A program made the translations under genes and the position numbers. The notes below the pieces were generated by a model. It saw only the letters and a list, made by a program, of their open reading frames with translations, did not search any database and was not told where the DNA came from. Shown here one piece after another: positions 8,132 through 17,879 of a stretch of 64,000 bases of DNA (positions within the stretch are counted from its first letter, which is position 1; each line of letters opens with the position of its first letter). Origin of the DNA: Variovorax boronicumulans. Lineage in GTDB: Bacteria > Pseudomonadota > Gammaproteobacteria > Burkholderiales > Burkholderiaceae_C. The stretch lies in contig NZ_JAAAFX010000007.1 of NCBI RefSeq assembly GCF_019352895.1, positions 36,261 to 100,260 on the forward strand, given 5' to 3'.

Positions 8132-10688
8132 TTCGTCCTCTTAATTTTCTACTGAGTGTTGCTTGTACCTGACGCAGAGTCCACATGTCCAAGCCTTTCA
8201 TCGCTTCGGGCACTCGTGCATCAACCAACGCTTCAAGATTTGGATCATCGTGCTTTATCTGGCCAAAGTTCCTGCGTTTTAGGAAAACTGCTGTCTCGCG
8301 ATATAGACCAAGAGACATTAAGTAATAAGTGACTGGATGGTATGCTCCTGACTCCAAGGACGCCAGAAACGCTGCTCCCTTGCCTTGAATGGCTGCGACA
8401 GGTTTGAGCAGCGCAGGCAACCCGTAAACTACCTTGCGATAGATGAGATCAATTTGCTCATCGATATTTTTTTCGTAGTCCTCGTCGTCCTTGAATTTTC
8501 GATCTTCCAGAATGCTTTTAAGTGGCTTCTCTTGCGCCCAGCTAATTCCGCTCAGCGACAAAGCCGCAAGATAACGATCAGTTGGCCTTGAACCCAAAAA
8601 TCGTTCAAAATAGTTAGGCAGCGTAATTGCCACTAAACTTATTAGCCTGCTTAGCGCGGGAGCTCTTGCTTCCCAAGCGGTGGTCGGCAAAGATTCGCCG
8701 TTTTCTGATGCGATCGCGTCGGAAAGCCTCTGCAGGTCGAAAGGATCCCAGTACCGATTCTCAATAATAACCTCGCGGCGAATCGAGAGGCCGTCCAAGG
8801 CGCGCGCTACCAAGCCCAAAGTCGTTGTTGGTATTTCTATACCAACGTTTGACATTCGTGCTGGTGCGTCAGCGCCATCTCTAAGCAGTTGTTGTCGCAC
8901 GTAAGTTGCTATGAACTTTGCACCAGTTGAAGACGCGCTTCCCGGCCTCTCTAATTCTGCAAATATTTCATCACGATTTCGCCCCAGAATCTCGGAATAG
9001 GTAAGATTGAGCGATTTATAGGTGTCGCCGAATAGTTCTTTTTGTGGATCATCCTGTTTAAAGGATGCTTGGTCCAGCACAACAGTGCGGCCGACAAAGT
9101 CACGCAAAAGCCTTCCAGCTCTCCCCCTTAAATTTCCAAATTCGTATTCCGTCAATTCTGCATTCTGACTTCCCGATTTTTTCCGTACATACAAATTAGG
9201 ATTTCGAATAAAAACATTTTGTGCCGGCAAATTAACGCCCTGCATCAGCGTGGTCGTGCATGCGACATCCTTCAATAAGCCTGCCGCAAAGGCTTGCTCA
9301 ATGGCAAGGCGAGCGTGCGGGGGAAGCGAGCCAGTGTGAAACGCCACGCCACGCTGCACAAGTTCCACGAGGCGATGGCGGGGATGCACAGATTCTGAAA
9401 GATAATTCGAAAGCTCAGACAAATGATTTTCATTCGGCGGTCGCGTTCGAAATCCTGTCAGGCGCGATGCAATTTTGCGCGCCTGATCGGCAGTTGGTGA
9501 AAAAACCAGATTTTTTGCGCCATCTCCGAGCGCATCAATCAATCCGATGAGCGCTTGGTAATAGTCATCACTGTATGTGCTTGACAGTAAACTTTTAGCG
9601 GCATCAGTATTATCGACCTTGAGACTCATTGTTTTTCCCAACGAGTTTTCGAATTGGTTGAAGAAAAAATCACTGCCACGTACTTCAAGTCCGTAGGTGA
9701 ATGATGCTACTGGTGACTCTTGTGCCTGCTCTTCAGTAAAAGAAGAACCGAAAATTTTGGCTCCTACGAGCCCAATGTTTTCAAGCCGAGGACCGCTAAG
9801 TATGATCTTTTCAGCGAAGCGCATCTGTCGAATGTCATGCAGGAAATCAAACAAAATCTTGGATCTTGTTTCGTCATCCCAACTTACGCGCTCAAGATTC
9901 TGGGCTTCATCTATAACGAGAAGGCCCAGAGGCTGCTCGGAAAGCCCGTGGTCAATCGCAAGAATCGCCCGTTCCTGCGTCAGTACAAAGACAGTACGAA
10001 TCTTATCTTTCTCGAAGCTGTTTGAGACTACCCAGTCCGACAAGTTATGCGCGTCAAATCGCTCCTTTAAATCTTCGCTTACTTGATTCACCAGACTTAT
10101 CGTAGGCACAATGTAAACGCAAACCTTATCCGAGCCTAGTGCAGCATCAATAATCGTTAAGTATATGGCGAACGATTTTCCGGCTGAGGTCGGGGCGGAG
10201 ACGCCTATAAATGCGTTGTCCGCACAGGCTTTAAATGCGCGCCTTTGAAATTCTGTAAGTTGATATCGAATTTCGCCGATTAAAACTTGCGAATGCAACT
10301 GCATCGCTACCGTTGCTAGCTTGGTTCTAAAACTGCCAACGCTGCTATATTTTCCGGTTTCACTCATTGCTGGATCGATCATCCGCGTGGAAGGAGCGAC
10401 GCCCAATCGAGAGAGACAAAGTATGAAAAACTCACGGATTTGGTTGCGTAATGAAGACGCCGAATACTGCCAGGTGAGTGCAATCAACTGCAGCGCCAGT
10501 CTGCGGTCCTCTTCGTCCGCGGACCAAGATAGTTCGTCAACTGAATAAATCAACTCGGTTACGAGCGGTTGATTGTCTAGCAACTCCCCACTGTGCTCGT
10601 AAAGTCCAAGATTTGCAGCGAACATTTGATGTTCAATGCTGAGAATGGCCTCTGCCGCGCTTCTGATGCGAGCTTCGTCCTTAATCAT
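8124..10688 (-). CDS. hamB: Hachiman HamB-type DEAD/DEAH helicase
   Basis: An 854-residue superfamily 2 helicase. Visible motifs are a Q-like YQLTEFQRRAF (143-153), Walker A with APTSAGKS (165-172), motif Ia YIVPTISLV, a DEAQ box (260-263), LSGPRLEN as motif III, and a second RecA domain with TTLMQGVNLP and NLRGRAGR (motifs V and VI). It overlaps the upstream DUF1837 gene by ATGA, which identifies the pair as Hachiman (HamA+HamB). In that system the helicase senses or processes phage-modified or damaged DNA and unleashes the HamA nuclease. Base composition is clearly more AT-rich than the flanking genes, which suggests separate acquisition. No truncation is visible. Confidence 0.85.
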   Translation of the reverse strand: MIKDEARIRSAAEAILSIEHQMFAANLGLYEHSGELLDNQPLVTELIYSVDELSWSADEEDRRLALQLIALTWQYSASSLRNQIREFFILCLSRLGVAPSTRMIDPAMSETGKYSSVGSFRTKLATVAMQLHSQVLIGEIRYQLTEFQRRAFKACADNAFIGVSAPTSAGKSFAIYLTIIDAALGSDKVCVYIVPTISLVNQVSEDLKERFDAHNLSDWVVSNSFEKDKIRTVFVLTQERAILAIDHGLSEQPLGLLVIDEAQNLERVSWDDETRSKILFDFLHDIRQMRFAEKIILSGPRLENIGLVGAKIFGSSFTEEQAQESPVASFTYGLEVRGSDFFFNQFENSLGKTMSLKVDNTDAAKSLLSSTYSDDYYQALIGLIDALGDGAKNLVFSPTADQARKIASRLTGFRTRPPNENHLSELSNYLSESVHPRHRLVELVQRGVAFHTGSLPPHARLAIEQAFAAGLLKDVACTTTLMQGVNLPAQNVFIRNPNLYVRKKSGSQNAELTEYEFGNLRGRAGRLLRDFVGRTVVLDQASFKQDDPQKELFGDTYKSLNLTYSEILGRNRDEIFAELERPGSASSTGAKFIATYVRQQLLRDGADAPARMSNVGIEIPTTTLGLVARALDGLSIRREVIIENRYWDPFDLQRLSDAIASENGESLPTTAWEARAPALSRLISLVAITLPNYFERFLGSRPTDRYLAALSLSGISWAQEKPLKSILEDRKFKDDEDYEKNIDEQIDLIYRKVVYGLPALLKPVAAIQGKGAAFLASLESGAYHPVTYYLMSLGLYRETAVFLKRRNFGQIKHDDPNLEALVDARVPEAMKGLDMWTLRQVQATLSRKLRGRNG

Positions 10689-11599
10689 TGGTCAAACCCA
10701 TCGAGTAGGGCATCAAGTTCCCAAAAAGGAAATATAACAAAATGAATCTTGCTTAAGGCGCCTTGATCTACATTTCCATAGTCGTTCTGATATTTAGAAA
10801 GATTCCCATTGATTGCCTTCTCGATTGTTTGTTCGATTTCTGCTTGAGTCTGGCCCGATTTTTTGTTTTCGTTTTCTTGGTAACTTATTACACACACTAA
10901 CTCGTACACTACGTTCGGAAGCGTGTTTCTTTTAATTTTTGCCGACACATCGCGCAAGCTGTCTTCTATGAAATCTTCATAGACAAACCGGCCTAACTCA
11001 ACACTGAAGTTGGCAAAGCTCGTCAAAATACTACTAACGGCATCATCAAGAGCCGCTTTAAATCGATATTTACTTGCGTAGGTCTTGGATTCACCGATAA
11101 AGATTACGTTTTTTCCTCCAATCGGTCGATAGTGGATCGCGTCGGAGCCATGGCGCTCGATCGCAGGATTGGTGGTTATCGACATTTTCCGCAGAATCGG
11201 TGCGGCCTTAAAAAAGTGCTGCAGCAAATTGAAAAGAAGCAACTCGCCGAATTGACCCTGCGGATGGCCCTTGCGAAACTTGTCTGCGACCAAGGCTTGA
11301 ATATGTGAGACCGCGTTCTGGAGGTCTTTGCCCCGCTCTATGAGTTCTGCGTCGAGCAAACTCTTATATTTTTCCTTTGAGTACACCCATGAGCTCATGG
11401 TGTTTCTAAGCTCGCGCAGGAAATCACTTCGACGCTCTAGCGTGTCTTGGTGCGCTACCGCGGCGCCACGATGACTGCTTCCCGGCATCGTGTGTCCGGC
11501 ACAGTCGAACGTAAAAACGTTCTGCAGAAGGCTGTCTGTTGATGCAAGGAGGCTATCAATTTGCGCTTCAGTTATCAAAATCATTCCCCGTAAGTTCAC
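10685..11599 (-). CDS. hamA: Hachiman HamA-type nuclease (DUF1837)
   Basis: A 304-residue protein with the DUF1837/HamA C-terminal domain. The core is ERHGSDAIHYRPI with Asp153, then VIFIGESKTYASKYRF with Glu170-Ser-Lys172. This gives the D...E-x-K arrangement of a PD-(D/E)XK nuclease. A preceding GQFGELLLFNLLQHFF helix and a following ALDDAVSSILTSF helix are also typical of the family. It is the first gene of the operon, and its stop overlaps the hamB ATG. The frame opens with GTG at 11599; an ATG five codons later (11584) is an alternative, with the purine-rich CGGGGA directly abutting it. The catalytic residues appear intact, so the system is probably functional. Confidence 0.85.
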   Translation of the reverse strand: MNLRGMILITEAQIDSLLASTDSLLQNVFTFDCAGHTMPGSSHRGAAVAHQDTLERRSDFLRELRNTMSSWVYSKEKYKSLLDAELIERGKDLQNAVSHIQALVADKFRKGHPQGQFGELLLFNLLQHFFKAAPILRKMSITTNPAIERHGSDAIHYRPIGGKNVIFIGESKTYASKYRFKAALDDAVSSILTSFANFSVELGRFVYEDFIEDSLRDVSAKIKRNTLPNVVYELVCVISYQENENKKSGQTQAEIEQTIEKAINGNLSKYQNDYGNVDQGALSKIHFVIFPFWELDALLDGFDQ

Positions 11600-12236
11600 T
11601 GAGGTGCGAGGTGCTTGGGCAGGTCCAACGTTAGCAGATGTTACGCAATCAGAGACGGTGGAGCCGTCGCGAAATCACGGGAGAACCCTGACAAGTTCGG
11701 ACGGATCACGCAAATGCGAGGCCTGGGGTGCAGTGCATCACCGCCGAGCTTCTTAGACGCTGCAGGCCAGTTGTGCGAGGGTGAAGGCGCGTAGCGCCGG
11801 CAACTTGCGGCAGGTGGAAACGATACGTTCACACAGCTACTGCAAACGCTTGGCCGCTGCCGCATTCGCCAAGTCTGGGAGGAAGACAGCGCCGCTTTTG
11901 CGGCCACTTAGACGGCTCCTGAATCCACAACAGCCTTTAAAAGCGACACCATTATTGGAACGCAACTTCACCTTCGATCGGTTGTGCATCCACGGATGAC
12001 AATCGCCAGCGAATCGGCATTTCGGCCTCGCGCACCTTGCACATCTGCGCCGCGGAACGTCTGCTTTAAGCGCTCAAGCTGACGTTCCGCAAAGCGTCGC
12101 GAATGACTGAGATCAGTCTGAAGCTGACGTTGGGCCCGACGCGCTCAACGTCCGCCTTCTGGCCGACTCCTGTCATCGGACCGCCTGCACGTGGGTTCAA
12201 TTGCAATGCGGTCGATGTGAGCCATTCCTAGGTCTC
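11600..12236. other. Intergenic region between Hachiman operon and NHEJ operon
   Basis: About 640 bases with no supported gene. The left part should hold the hamA promoter. GC rises rightwards, marking the change from island-like to host-like composition. The word AAGCTGACGTT occurs twice (around 12075 and 12129) in what look like decayed coding scraps. No integrase, IS end or second tRNA fragment was recognised here, so it is only a possible right border of the defence segment. Confidence 0.4.
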
Positions 12237-14786
12237 TCAGACTGCATTGGGCTTGAATTCCAGCAATTTCATCGCCCTTGCCAAACCTTGAGCCGCCTGG
12301 GCGTAGTTCTCCCATGGCCCATTGCCTCTGTCCAGACGCGTATGAATGTTCTGCAGCGTCCAGTGGGCGCCGCCACCGATCTTCGAGAGTTCATCCCAGC
12401 CGATCGGCACCGACACTCCCAGGCCTGCGCGCGCGCGCACCGACCAAGCACACGCTGTCGTTGCTCCGAATCCGTTGCGTAAATAGTCGATGAAGATCTT
12501 GCCGACACGATTGCGCGGACCGCTCTTAGCGACGAACAACTGGGGCAGCGTGCGAGCCATGTGCTGCACGATTGCCTGCGAGAAATCCTTGACCGAGTCC
12601 CACCCGTGCTGGCGCTTCAGCGGCACCACCACGTGCAGGCCCTTGCCGCCGCTGGTCTTGCAAAATGAGACCAGACCCAGCTGTTCGAGAAACACCCTTA
12701 TGAGTTCGGCGGCCTGTTGGATCGCCGGCCAGGCCACTCCGTCCCCAGGGTCCAGATCGAACGTCATGCGGTCAGGCTTGCCGATGAGCGTCTTGAGCGC
12801 GTTCCAGGTGTGGAACTCGATCACATTCATCTGCGCGGCCGAAAGCAATCCTTCAGCGGTGGCCACCTCGATCATCTGGGGATGACCGGCATAAAGCGCT
12901 GGGTCGAGTTGACGGATGCCTTCCATCTTTCCCTTGTCCAGGTGCTTCTGGAAGAAGAGCTCGCCGCCGATGCCTTCGGGTGCGCGTACAAGCGCCACGG
13001 GGCGTGCCTTGAGGTGCTCCATCATCAACGGCGCCACCAGGCCGTAGAAGCGGACCACTTCCACCTTCGTCACGCCGGTGGACGGATCGATCACCCGCTC
13101 GGGGTTGGATACCTTCAGCTTGGCCGGAAGCGTGTGCGTTGTTGCCTGCTCGAGGTCCGCCCCTGTCGGATGCACAGGCTTCTCGCGCACGATGGCCTTC
13201 GCAGGCTTGTCACTGCGCAACGCGTGGAACACCGCGTGTCGGATGCTTCCAGAACTGGTCCACTCCGCAAAGGTGACCTCAGCGAGGAGCTGAGGCTTTA
13301 CCCAGTGGGTCTGGCGCTCCTTTTCGATGCGCTGTGCGAAGGGCCGCTTGTCGGTGCCAAGGGGCTCGAGCTTCTCGAGTAGCGCAGCCAGCGACCGGTC
13401 GTTGAAACCCGTGCCCACGTTGCCGGCGTAGATCAGTTTCCCCTGGTCGTCGTGAACACCGAGTACGAGGGCGCCGATGCCCACCCTCGAGCCCTTTGGA
13501 TCGGTGTAGCCGCAGATGACGAACTCCTGCCGGTGGCTGCACTTGAGTTTGAGCCAATCCCCCGACCGGCGGAATACATAGCTGCTGTCCTTGCGCTTGG
13601 CGATGATGCCTTCCAAGCCGATCTTGCAGGCCGAGGCCACGATGTCGCGCGGTGGTGCCTCGAAGGTCTCGCTGAAGCGCAGCGGCGGTTGCGCTTCAGC
13701 AAGCAAGGACTGCAGCAGGGCTCGGCGCTCGATGAGCGGGACCGCGGTCAGGTCATGGCCGGCGTAGAACGGGATGTCAAACAGGAAGTACACGATGTCC
13801 TGCGTGCGGGCACTGTCGAAGGCGTTCTGCAGCGCCTGGAAATCTGTCGTTCCACGCTCGTTCAGCACGACGATCTCGCCGTCGAGCCAGCCCGGCTTGA
13901 ACTTCATCCGCTCGATCGCCTTGGCCAGGTGCGGCATGCGGTCGGTCCAGTCGTGACCGTTGCGAGTGATCAAACGCGCACGTCCACCCTCGACACGCGT
14001 CAAGATCCGATAGCCGTCGAACTTGATCTCGTAGATCCATTCGTCTGGGCGAGGGGGCGGCCCGTCGGCAAGCGTCGCGAGCAAAGGAGCGAGCTTCTCG
14101 GGACGCGAGGCCTTGACGGCAGCAGCGGGAAGATCGGAAGGGGTGGCCTTGCCGACTTTGGTTCGCTTCGCACGGACTGCGCGCGCCTGTTCCTCCCGGG
14201 GCAGCGTTGCCAGCGCAGTGGGCCCAGCCGGCATCGCGAGCTGCGCAACGCTGTCCGAGAACTCATCGACGACGCTGAACTCGGCTGCCGGCCGCTCGAA
14301 GGCATCGTGCTCCTTGATCAGCAACCAGGTGTTCTGCTTGCCGTCTCGGCTGCGAATGCGGATCAGCGCCCACTTGCCGTGCATCTTGTGCCCATGCAGC
14401 TCAAATTTGAGGTTTCCATCCTCGTAGCCCTTGTGCGGATCACCGATGGGCACCCAGACCCCTTTGTCCCAGATGATGACCTTGCCGGCGCCGTACTGCT
14501 TGGCGGGGATCTCACCTTCGAAGCTGTTGTACGAGATCGGGTGGTCTTCGACGTGCACGGCCATGCGCTTGTCGTGCGGGTCGTAGCTGGGGCCCTTGGG
14601 CACCGCCCAGCTCTTCATCACACCATCGAGTTCGATGCGGAAGTCATAGTGCAGCCGGCTCGCCCAGTGCTTCTGTATTACGAACTGCAGCGCTTCCGGG
14701 CTCTCTGTACCTCCCTCCGCCGGTTCTGAGGTGATGGAGAAATTGCGCTTGGCCTTGTAGTGGGTGAGCTTGTCGGTGGTTGCCAT
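12237..14786 (-). CDS. ligD: Multifunctional DNA ligase D (NHEJ)
   Basis: An 849-residue protein that repairs double-strand breaks with Ku. Three domains occur in order. An N-terminal 3'-phosphoesterase has HYDFRIELDGVMKSWAVPKG and HVEDHPISY. A central ATP-dependent ligase has the adenylation Lys in EIKFDGYR, then DGEIVV and LEGIIAKR. A C-terminal archaeo-eukaryotic primase-type polymerase has TFDLDPGDG for the metal ligands and SGGKGLHVVVPL. The frame is open much further upstream, but the natural start is the ATG at 14786, where the conserved phosphoesterase leader begins. It lies 20 bases after the xth gene as the last gene of ku-xth-ligD. Confidence 0.95.
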   Translation of the reverse strand: MATTDKLTHYKAKRNFSITSEPAEGGTESPEALQFVIQKHWASRLHYDFRIELDGVMKSWAVPKGPSYDPHDKRMAVHVEDHPISYNSFEGEIPAKQYGAGKVIIWDKGVWVPIGDPHKGYEDGNLKFELHGHKMHGKWALIRIRSRDGKQNTWLLIKEHDAFERPAAEFSVVDEFSDSVAQLAMPAGPTALATLPREEQARAVRAKRTKVGKATPSDLPAAAVKASRPEKLAPLLATLADGPPPRPDEWIYEIKFDGYRILTRVEGGRARLITRNGHDWTDRMPHLAKAIERMKFKPGWLDGEIVVLNERGTTDFQALQNAFDSARTQDIVYFLFDIPFYAGHDLTAVPLIERRALLQSLLAEAQPPLRFSETFEAPPRDIVASACKIGLEGIIAKRKDSSYVFRRSGDWLKLKCSHRQEFVICGYTDPKGSRVGIGALVLGVHDDQGKLIYAGNVGTGFNDRSLAALLEKLEPLGTDKRPFAQRIEKERQTHWVKPQLLAEVTFAEWTSSGSIRHAVFHALRSDKPAKAIVREKPVHPTGADLEQATTHTLPAKLKVSNPERVIDPSTGVTKVEVVRFYGLVAPLMMEHLKARPVALVRAPEGIGGELFFQKHLDKGKMEGIRQLDPALYAGHPQMIEVATAEGLLSAAQMNVIEFHTWNALKTLIGKPDRMTFDLDPGDGVAWPAIQQAAELIRVFLEQLGLVSFCKTSGGKGLHVVVPLKRQHGWDSVKDFSQAIVQHMARTLPQLFVAKSGPRNRVGKIFIDYLRNGFGATTACAWSVRARAGLGVSVPIGWDELSKIGGGAHWTLQNIHTRLDRGNGPWENYAQAAQGLARAMKLLEFKPNAV

Positions 14787-14806
14787 GAGCGCCTCGTGAG
14801 GGATCT

Positions 14807-15580
14807 TCAATCGGCGAGTTCGACCCATGCCGGCGCATGGTCGCTCGAGCCTTCCATGCCGCGCACGGCCTTGTCGACGCCCGCGGCGATCACACGCGGG
14901 CGCACGGACGAGCTCACGAGGAGGTGGTCGATACGCATGCCTGCGTCGCGCGCCCAGCGGTTGCGCAGATAACTCCAGAAGGTGTACGGCACCTGCTTCG
15001 GGTGCAGTTCGCGAATCACGTCGCTCCAGCCCTGCTTGAGCAGCTTGCGGTACGCGGCCCGTGCGAGGGGGTGGAGGAGCGCGTTGTCCTTCCACGATGC
15101 CGTCGAATAGATGTCCTCGTCCGTCGGGACCACGTTGTAGTCGCCTGCGAGCACGACAGGATGACCCGTCTTCATTAGGGATGCCGCGTGGCGGTGAAGG
15201 CGCGCGAACCAGGCCAACTTGTAGTCGAACTTTGGGCCGGGTTGTGGATTGCCGTTGGGAAGGTAGAGGCAGCCGATCACGATGCCGCCCACGGCTGCTT
15301 CCAAGTAGCGCGCCTGCTTGTCCGCCGCATCACCGGGCAGCCCCCGCCGGATCTCCAGCGGCTCGGTGCCGCGCGCCAAGATGGCAACACCGTTCCAGGT
15401 CTTCTGCCCATGCACGAGCGATGCGTAGCCCGAGGCGAGCAGCTCCGCGCGCGGGAACGTCGCGTCGGTCGCCTTCAGCTCCTGCAGGCACACGACATCC
15501 GGGCGCGTGACGTCGAGCCAGGCAAGCAGCTGCGGCAGCCTGCTGACGACGTTGTTCACGTTGAAGGTGGCGATGCGCAT
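14807..15580 (-). CDS. xth: Exodeoxyribonuclease III family AP endonuclease
   Basis: A 257-residue member of the EEP nuclease family. It shows MRIATFNVNNV with the conserved Asn, VVCLQELKAT with the metal-binding Glu, KTWNGVAIL, the central LAGDYNVVPTDEDI with Asp and Asn, and the terminal SSDHAPAWVEL with the catalytic Asp-His. It should cleave at abasic sites and remove 3' blocks. It sits 12 bases after ku and 20 before ligD, so it probably cleans break ends for the NHEJ pair. The start at 15580 coincides with the family's conserved first residues. Confidence 0.93.
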   Translation of the reverse strand: MRIATFNVNNVVSRLPQLLAWLDVTRPDVVCLQELKATDATFPRAELLASGYASLVHGQKTWNGVAILARGTEPLEIRRGLPGDAADKQARYLEAAVGGIVIGCLYLPNGNPQPGPKFDYKLAWFARLHRHAASLMKTGHPVVLAGDYNVVPTDEDIYSTASWKDNALLHPLARAAYRKLLKQGWSDVIRELHPKQVPYTFWSYLRNRWARDAGMRIDHLLVSSSVRPRVIAAGVDKAVRGMEGSSDHAPAWVELAD

Positions 15581-15592
15581 TGCAGCGGCGAA

Positions 15593-16513
15593 TCAGGCTG
15601 CCTTGCGTTCCTTCGGGGCAGCGGTCTTCTTGGCAGGCGCCTTGGTCTTCGCCGAGGCCTTCTTTGCTGCAGGCTTCCCCGCAGCTGCACTGCTGCCCGA
15701 AACCTTCTTGGCGCCCCCCTTGAGGCTTCGCGCCAGCAACTCCGTCAGGTCGATCACCTCCGCTCCTTGGCTGGGTGCCTCTTCCTCGGGCTGGATGACG
15801 GTCTCTGTCTTGCCAGCCTTCACCTTCTTGTCGACCAGCTTCATCACCGCATGCTTGAACTCGTCCTTGAAGTCCTCAGGCTTCCATTTGCCGCTCATTT
15901 CTTCGACCAGTTGTGTGGCCATCTTCATCTCTGCCGGGGCGATCTTCGGCGCCTTGGCGCCTGCGGCCGGAAGATCCAGGCCTTCCAGGGCCTTGACCTC
16001 GTCCCCCCAGCGCATCAAGTTCAACACCAGCACCGGGCCTGACGGCACCAGGGCAGCCAGGTGCTGCTTCGTCGCGATCACCACCTTGGCCACGCCGACC
16101 TTGCCCGTCTTGACCAGCGTGTCGCGCAGCAACGCGTAGACCTTGTGCCCTTTGTTGATCGGTGCGACGTAGTAGGGGCGCTCCAGGTACAGAAAAGGGA
16201 TCTCGGACGCGTCGACGAACATCTGGATCTCGATGGTCTGCGTGGTCCGTGGGAATGCGGTCTCGATCTCTTCGGGCGAGATGATCACGTAGTGACCGTC
16301 CTCGTACTCGAACCCCTTGACGATGTTCTCCTTGTCGATCTCTTTGCCCGTCTTTTTGTTGACCCGCTTGTAGCCCACCGGGTCCATGGTGCGCTTGTCG
16401 AGCCAGTCGAAGTCGATGCCCTGCTCGGTGCTGGCCGTGTGCAGGCCTACGGGGATGTGGACGAGGCCAAAGGTGATGGCGCCCTTCCAGAGGGTTCGGC
16501 TAGCGGTGGCCAT
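15593..16513 (-). CDS. ku: Bacterial Ku, DNA end-binding protein
   Basis: A 306-residue Ku homodimer subunit that binds DNA double-strand ends and recruits LigD. It starts at ATG 16513 with the family-typical RTLWKGAITFGLVHIPVGL. The core continues through FEYEDGHYVIISPEEIE and PYYVAPINKGHKVYALLRD. The last ~40 residues are a Lys/Ala/Pro tail of the kind that tunes DNA binding in long Ku proteins. An AAGGG element precedes the ATG. It is the first gene of the ku-xth-ligD operon. Confidence 0.95.
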   Translation of the reverse strand: MATASRTLWKGAITFGLVHIPVGLHTASTEQGIDFDWLDKRTMDPVGYKRVNKKTGKEIDKENIVKGFEYEDGHYVIISPEEIETAFPRTTQTIEIQMFVDASEIPFLYLERPYYVAPINKGHKVYALLRDTLVKTGKVGVAKVVIATKQHLAALVPSGPVLVLNLMRWGDEVKALEGLDLPAAGAKAPKIAPAEMKMATQLVEEMSGKWKPEDFKDEFKHAVMKLVDKKVKAGKTETVIQPEEEAPSQGAEVIDLTELLARSLKGGAKKVSGSSAAAGKPAAKKASAKTKAPAKKTAAPKERKAA

Positions 16514-16936
16514 TGGTGCGCCCTTGGGAGGTTGTGCGTTGATCGGCACGTGGCACAGCTGGCGAGCGTGCGGAAAAGCTAGAGGGGGTAATACGTCGCA
16601 TGGCGCCTCCTGTGTGGGGGACGAGCGTGGCTGCGCGTTGGTAGATGCGTTGACAGACAGTGGCGCATCAGCTCGCGGGAATTTGCGACACGAAGTCCTG
16701 TGGAACTGCCCCGCACGCAAGGTGCGCGACGTGGTGCGAACATGCTGCCCCGAACGCCGAGGCCTAGGAATCCGGAAAAAAGCTGAGAGGCTCTACAACA
16801 CGCGATTGCCTGATCGGGCTCACAACGGCTGCTCGACCAGGTAAAGCTATGAGCAAAACACTGCACAGGACACCAGGTCTGCAAAGCCTTCCGCGGATCG
16901 CTGTGGGAATGGGCGCGCTCCTCTCTTGGAACGATT
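16514..16936. other. Intergenic region upstream of ku
   Basis: About 420 bases between the start of ku and the end of a convergently placed cytochrome gene. It should carry the NHEJ operon promoter, but no unambiguous promoter or operator could be read. Open frames here lack ribosome sites and recognisable products. Confidence 0.45.
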
Positions 16937-17803
16937 TCAGTCGAGCGTCGCCAAGTAAGCCGCGATGTCTGTGGCGTCCTGGTCGGTCAGCCCCATCTCG
17001 GGCATAGCCGTCAGCGGGTCGACCTCGCGCGTATGGCGAAGCCAACGCACCATGTTCTCAGGCGTGTTGGCCAGCTTGCCGGCGAGGGTGCGCCGCTGCG
17101 CCAGGCCCGCGAGCGGCGGCCCGACAGCGGGGGAGGAGCCGGTCACGCCTGGGATGGTGTGGCAGGCATTGCAGGCGTACTGGTAGAGCGCCTGTTTGCC
17201 GCGTTCGACGTCGCCGGCGCGCGGCACAGCAGGCTCGGCCGCACCGCAGGCGGTGGCGCCGGAACGCGAAGCACCCGCCGCGGCCCACGCCTTAGCTTGA
17301 ACCTCCGGCTGTGTCATGGCCGCGAAATCCTGCGGGCTCAACTCGGGCAGCCTGTTCATGAACGCGACCAGGGCCCACAGGTCTGCATCCGCCAGCCGGA
17401 ATTCCCAGGCCGGCATGCCGCTCATCTTGATGCCTTGGCGCGTCACCCAGTACAGCTCGCGCGGCAGCCAACGCTGGCGCGCGTCCACCAGCGGCTGCAT
17501 GCTCTTGCCGATCTCGCTTTGCGCCACGCCCGGTGCGCCATGGCACTGCACGCACTTGTCCCTGAAGCAGCCTGCACCGCGGTCCACGAGTGCGGGCGCG
17601 TCGAGCGCCGGCGCGTGCACGTCGCGGGCGCGTAGGCGTACCGACTGGCGCATGGCCGTCTCGAGCAGCGAGTACACGGGCTGCGTGTGCTGGCGGGCCG
17701 CCGACACGTCGTAGAGACCGCCGTAGACGAAGGCCAGCGCGGCCGCGGCGGCCAGCAGGCCGGCGCCGGCTAGCGTCAGGAGGATCGTGGCACGCATGCT
17801 CAT
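16937..17803 (-). CDS. Membrane-anchored diheme cytochrome c
   Basis: About 288 residues from ATG 17803. A single N-terminal hydrophobic segment (ILLTLAGAGLLAAAAALAFV) would export and anchor it. Two heme-binding motifs follow: CVQCH in the middle and CNACH in the C-terminal third, each with a downstream Met (GMPAWEF, AMPEMGL) as a likely sixth ligand. It would pass electrons in the periplasm. It is transcribed divergently from the caa3-type oxidase cluster, which suggests it serves that oxidase. An upstream extension of the frame to 17983 is Arg-rich and is not taken as coding. Confidence 0.85.
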   Translation of the reverse strand: MSMRATILLTLAGAGLLAAAAALAFVYGGLYDVSAARQHTQPVYSLLETAMRQSVRLRARDVHAPALDAPALVDRGAGCFRDKCVQCHGAPGVAQSEIGKSMQPLVDARQRWLPRELYWVTRQGIKMSGMPAWEFRLADADLWALVAFMNRLPELSPQDFAAMTQPEVQAKAWAAAGASRSGATACGAAEPAVPRAGDVERGKQALYQYACNACHTIPGVTGSSPAVGPPLAGLAQRRTLAGKLANTPENMVRWLRHTREVDPLTAMPEMGLTDQDATDIAAYLATLD

Positions 17804-17879
17804 GGTCGCGGCATTGTCCGACGCACGCCGGCGCACCCGTGTCGGCGCGCAGCGCGTTCTCGGCCACAGAATCGTGCGC

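Noticed and set aside
13452..14729. 425-codon plus-strand frame opposite ligD
   Set aside because: LigD domains on the minus strand are unmistakable; this frame is a composition artefact.
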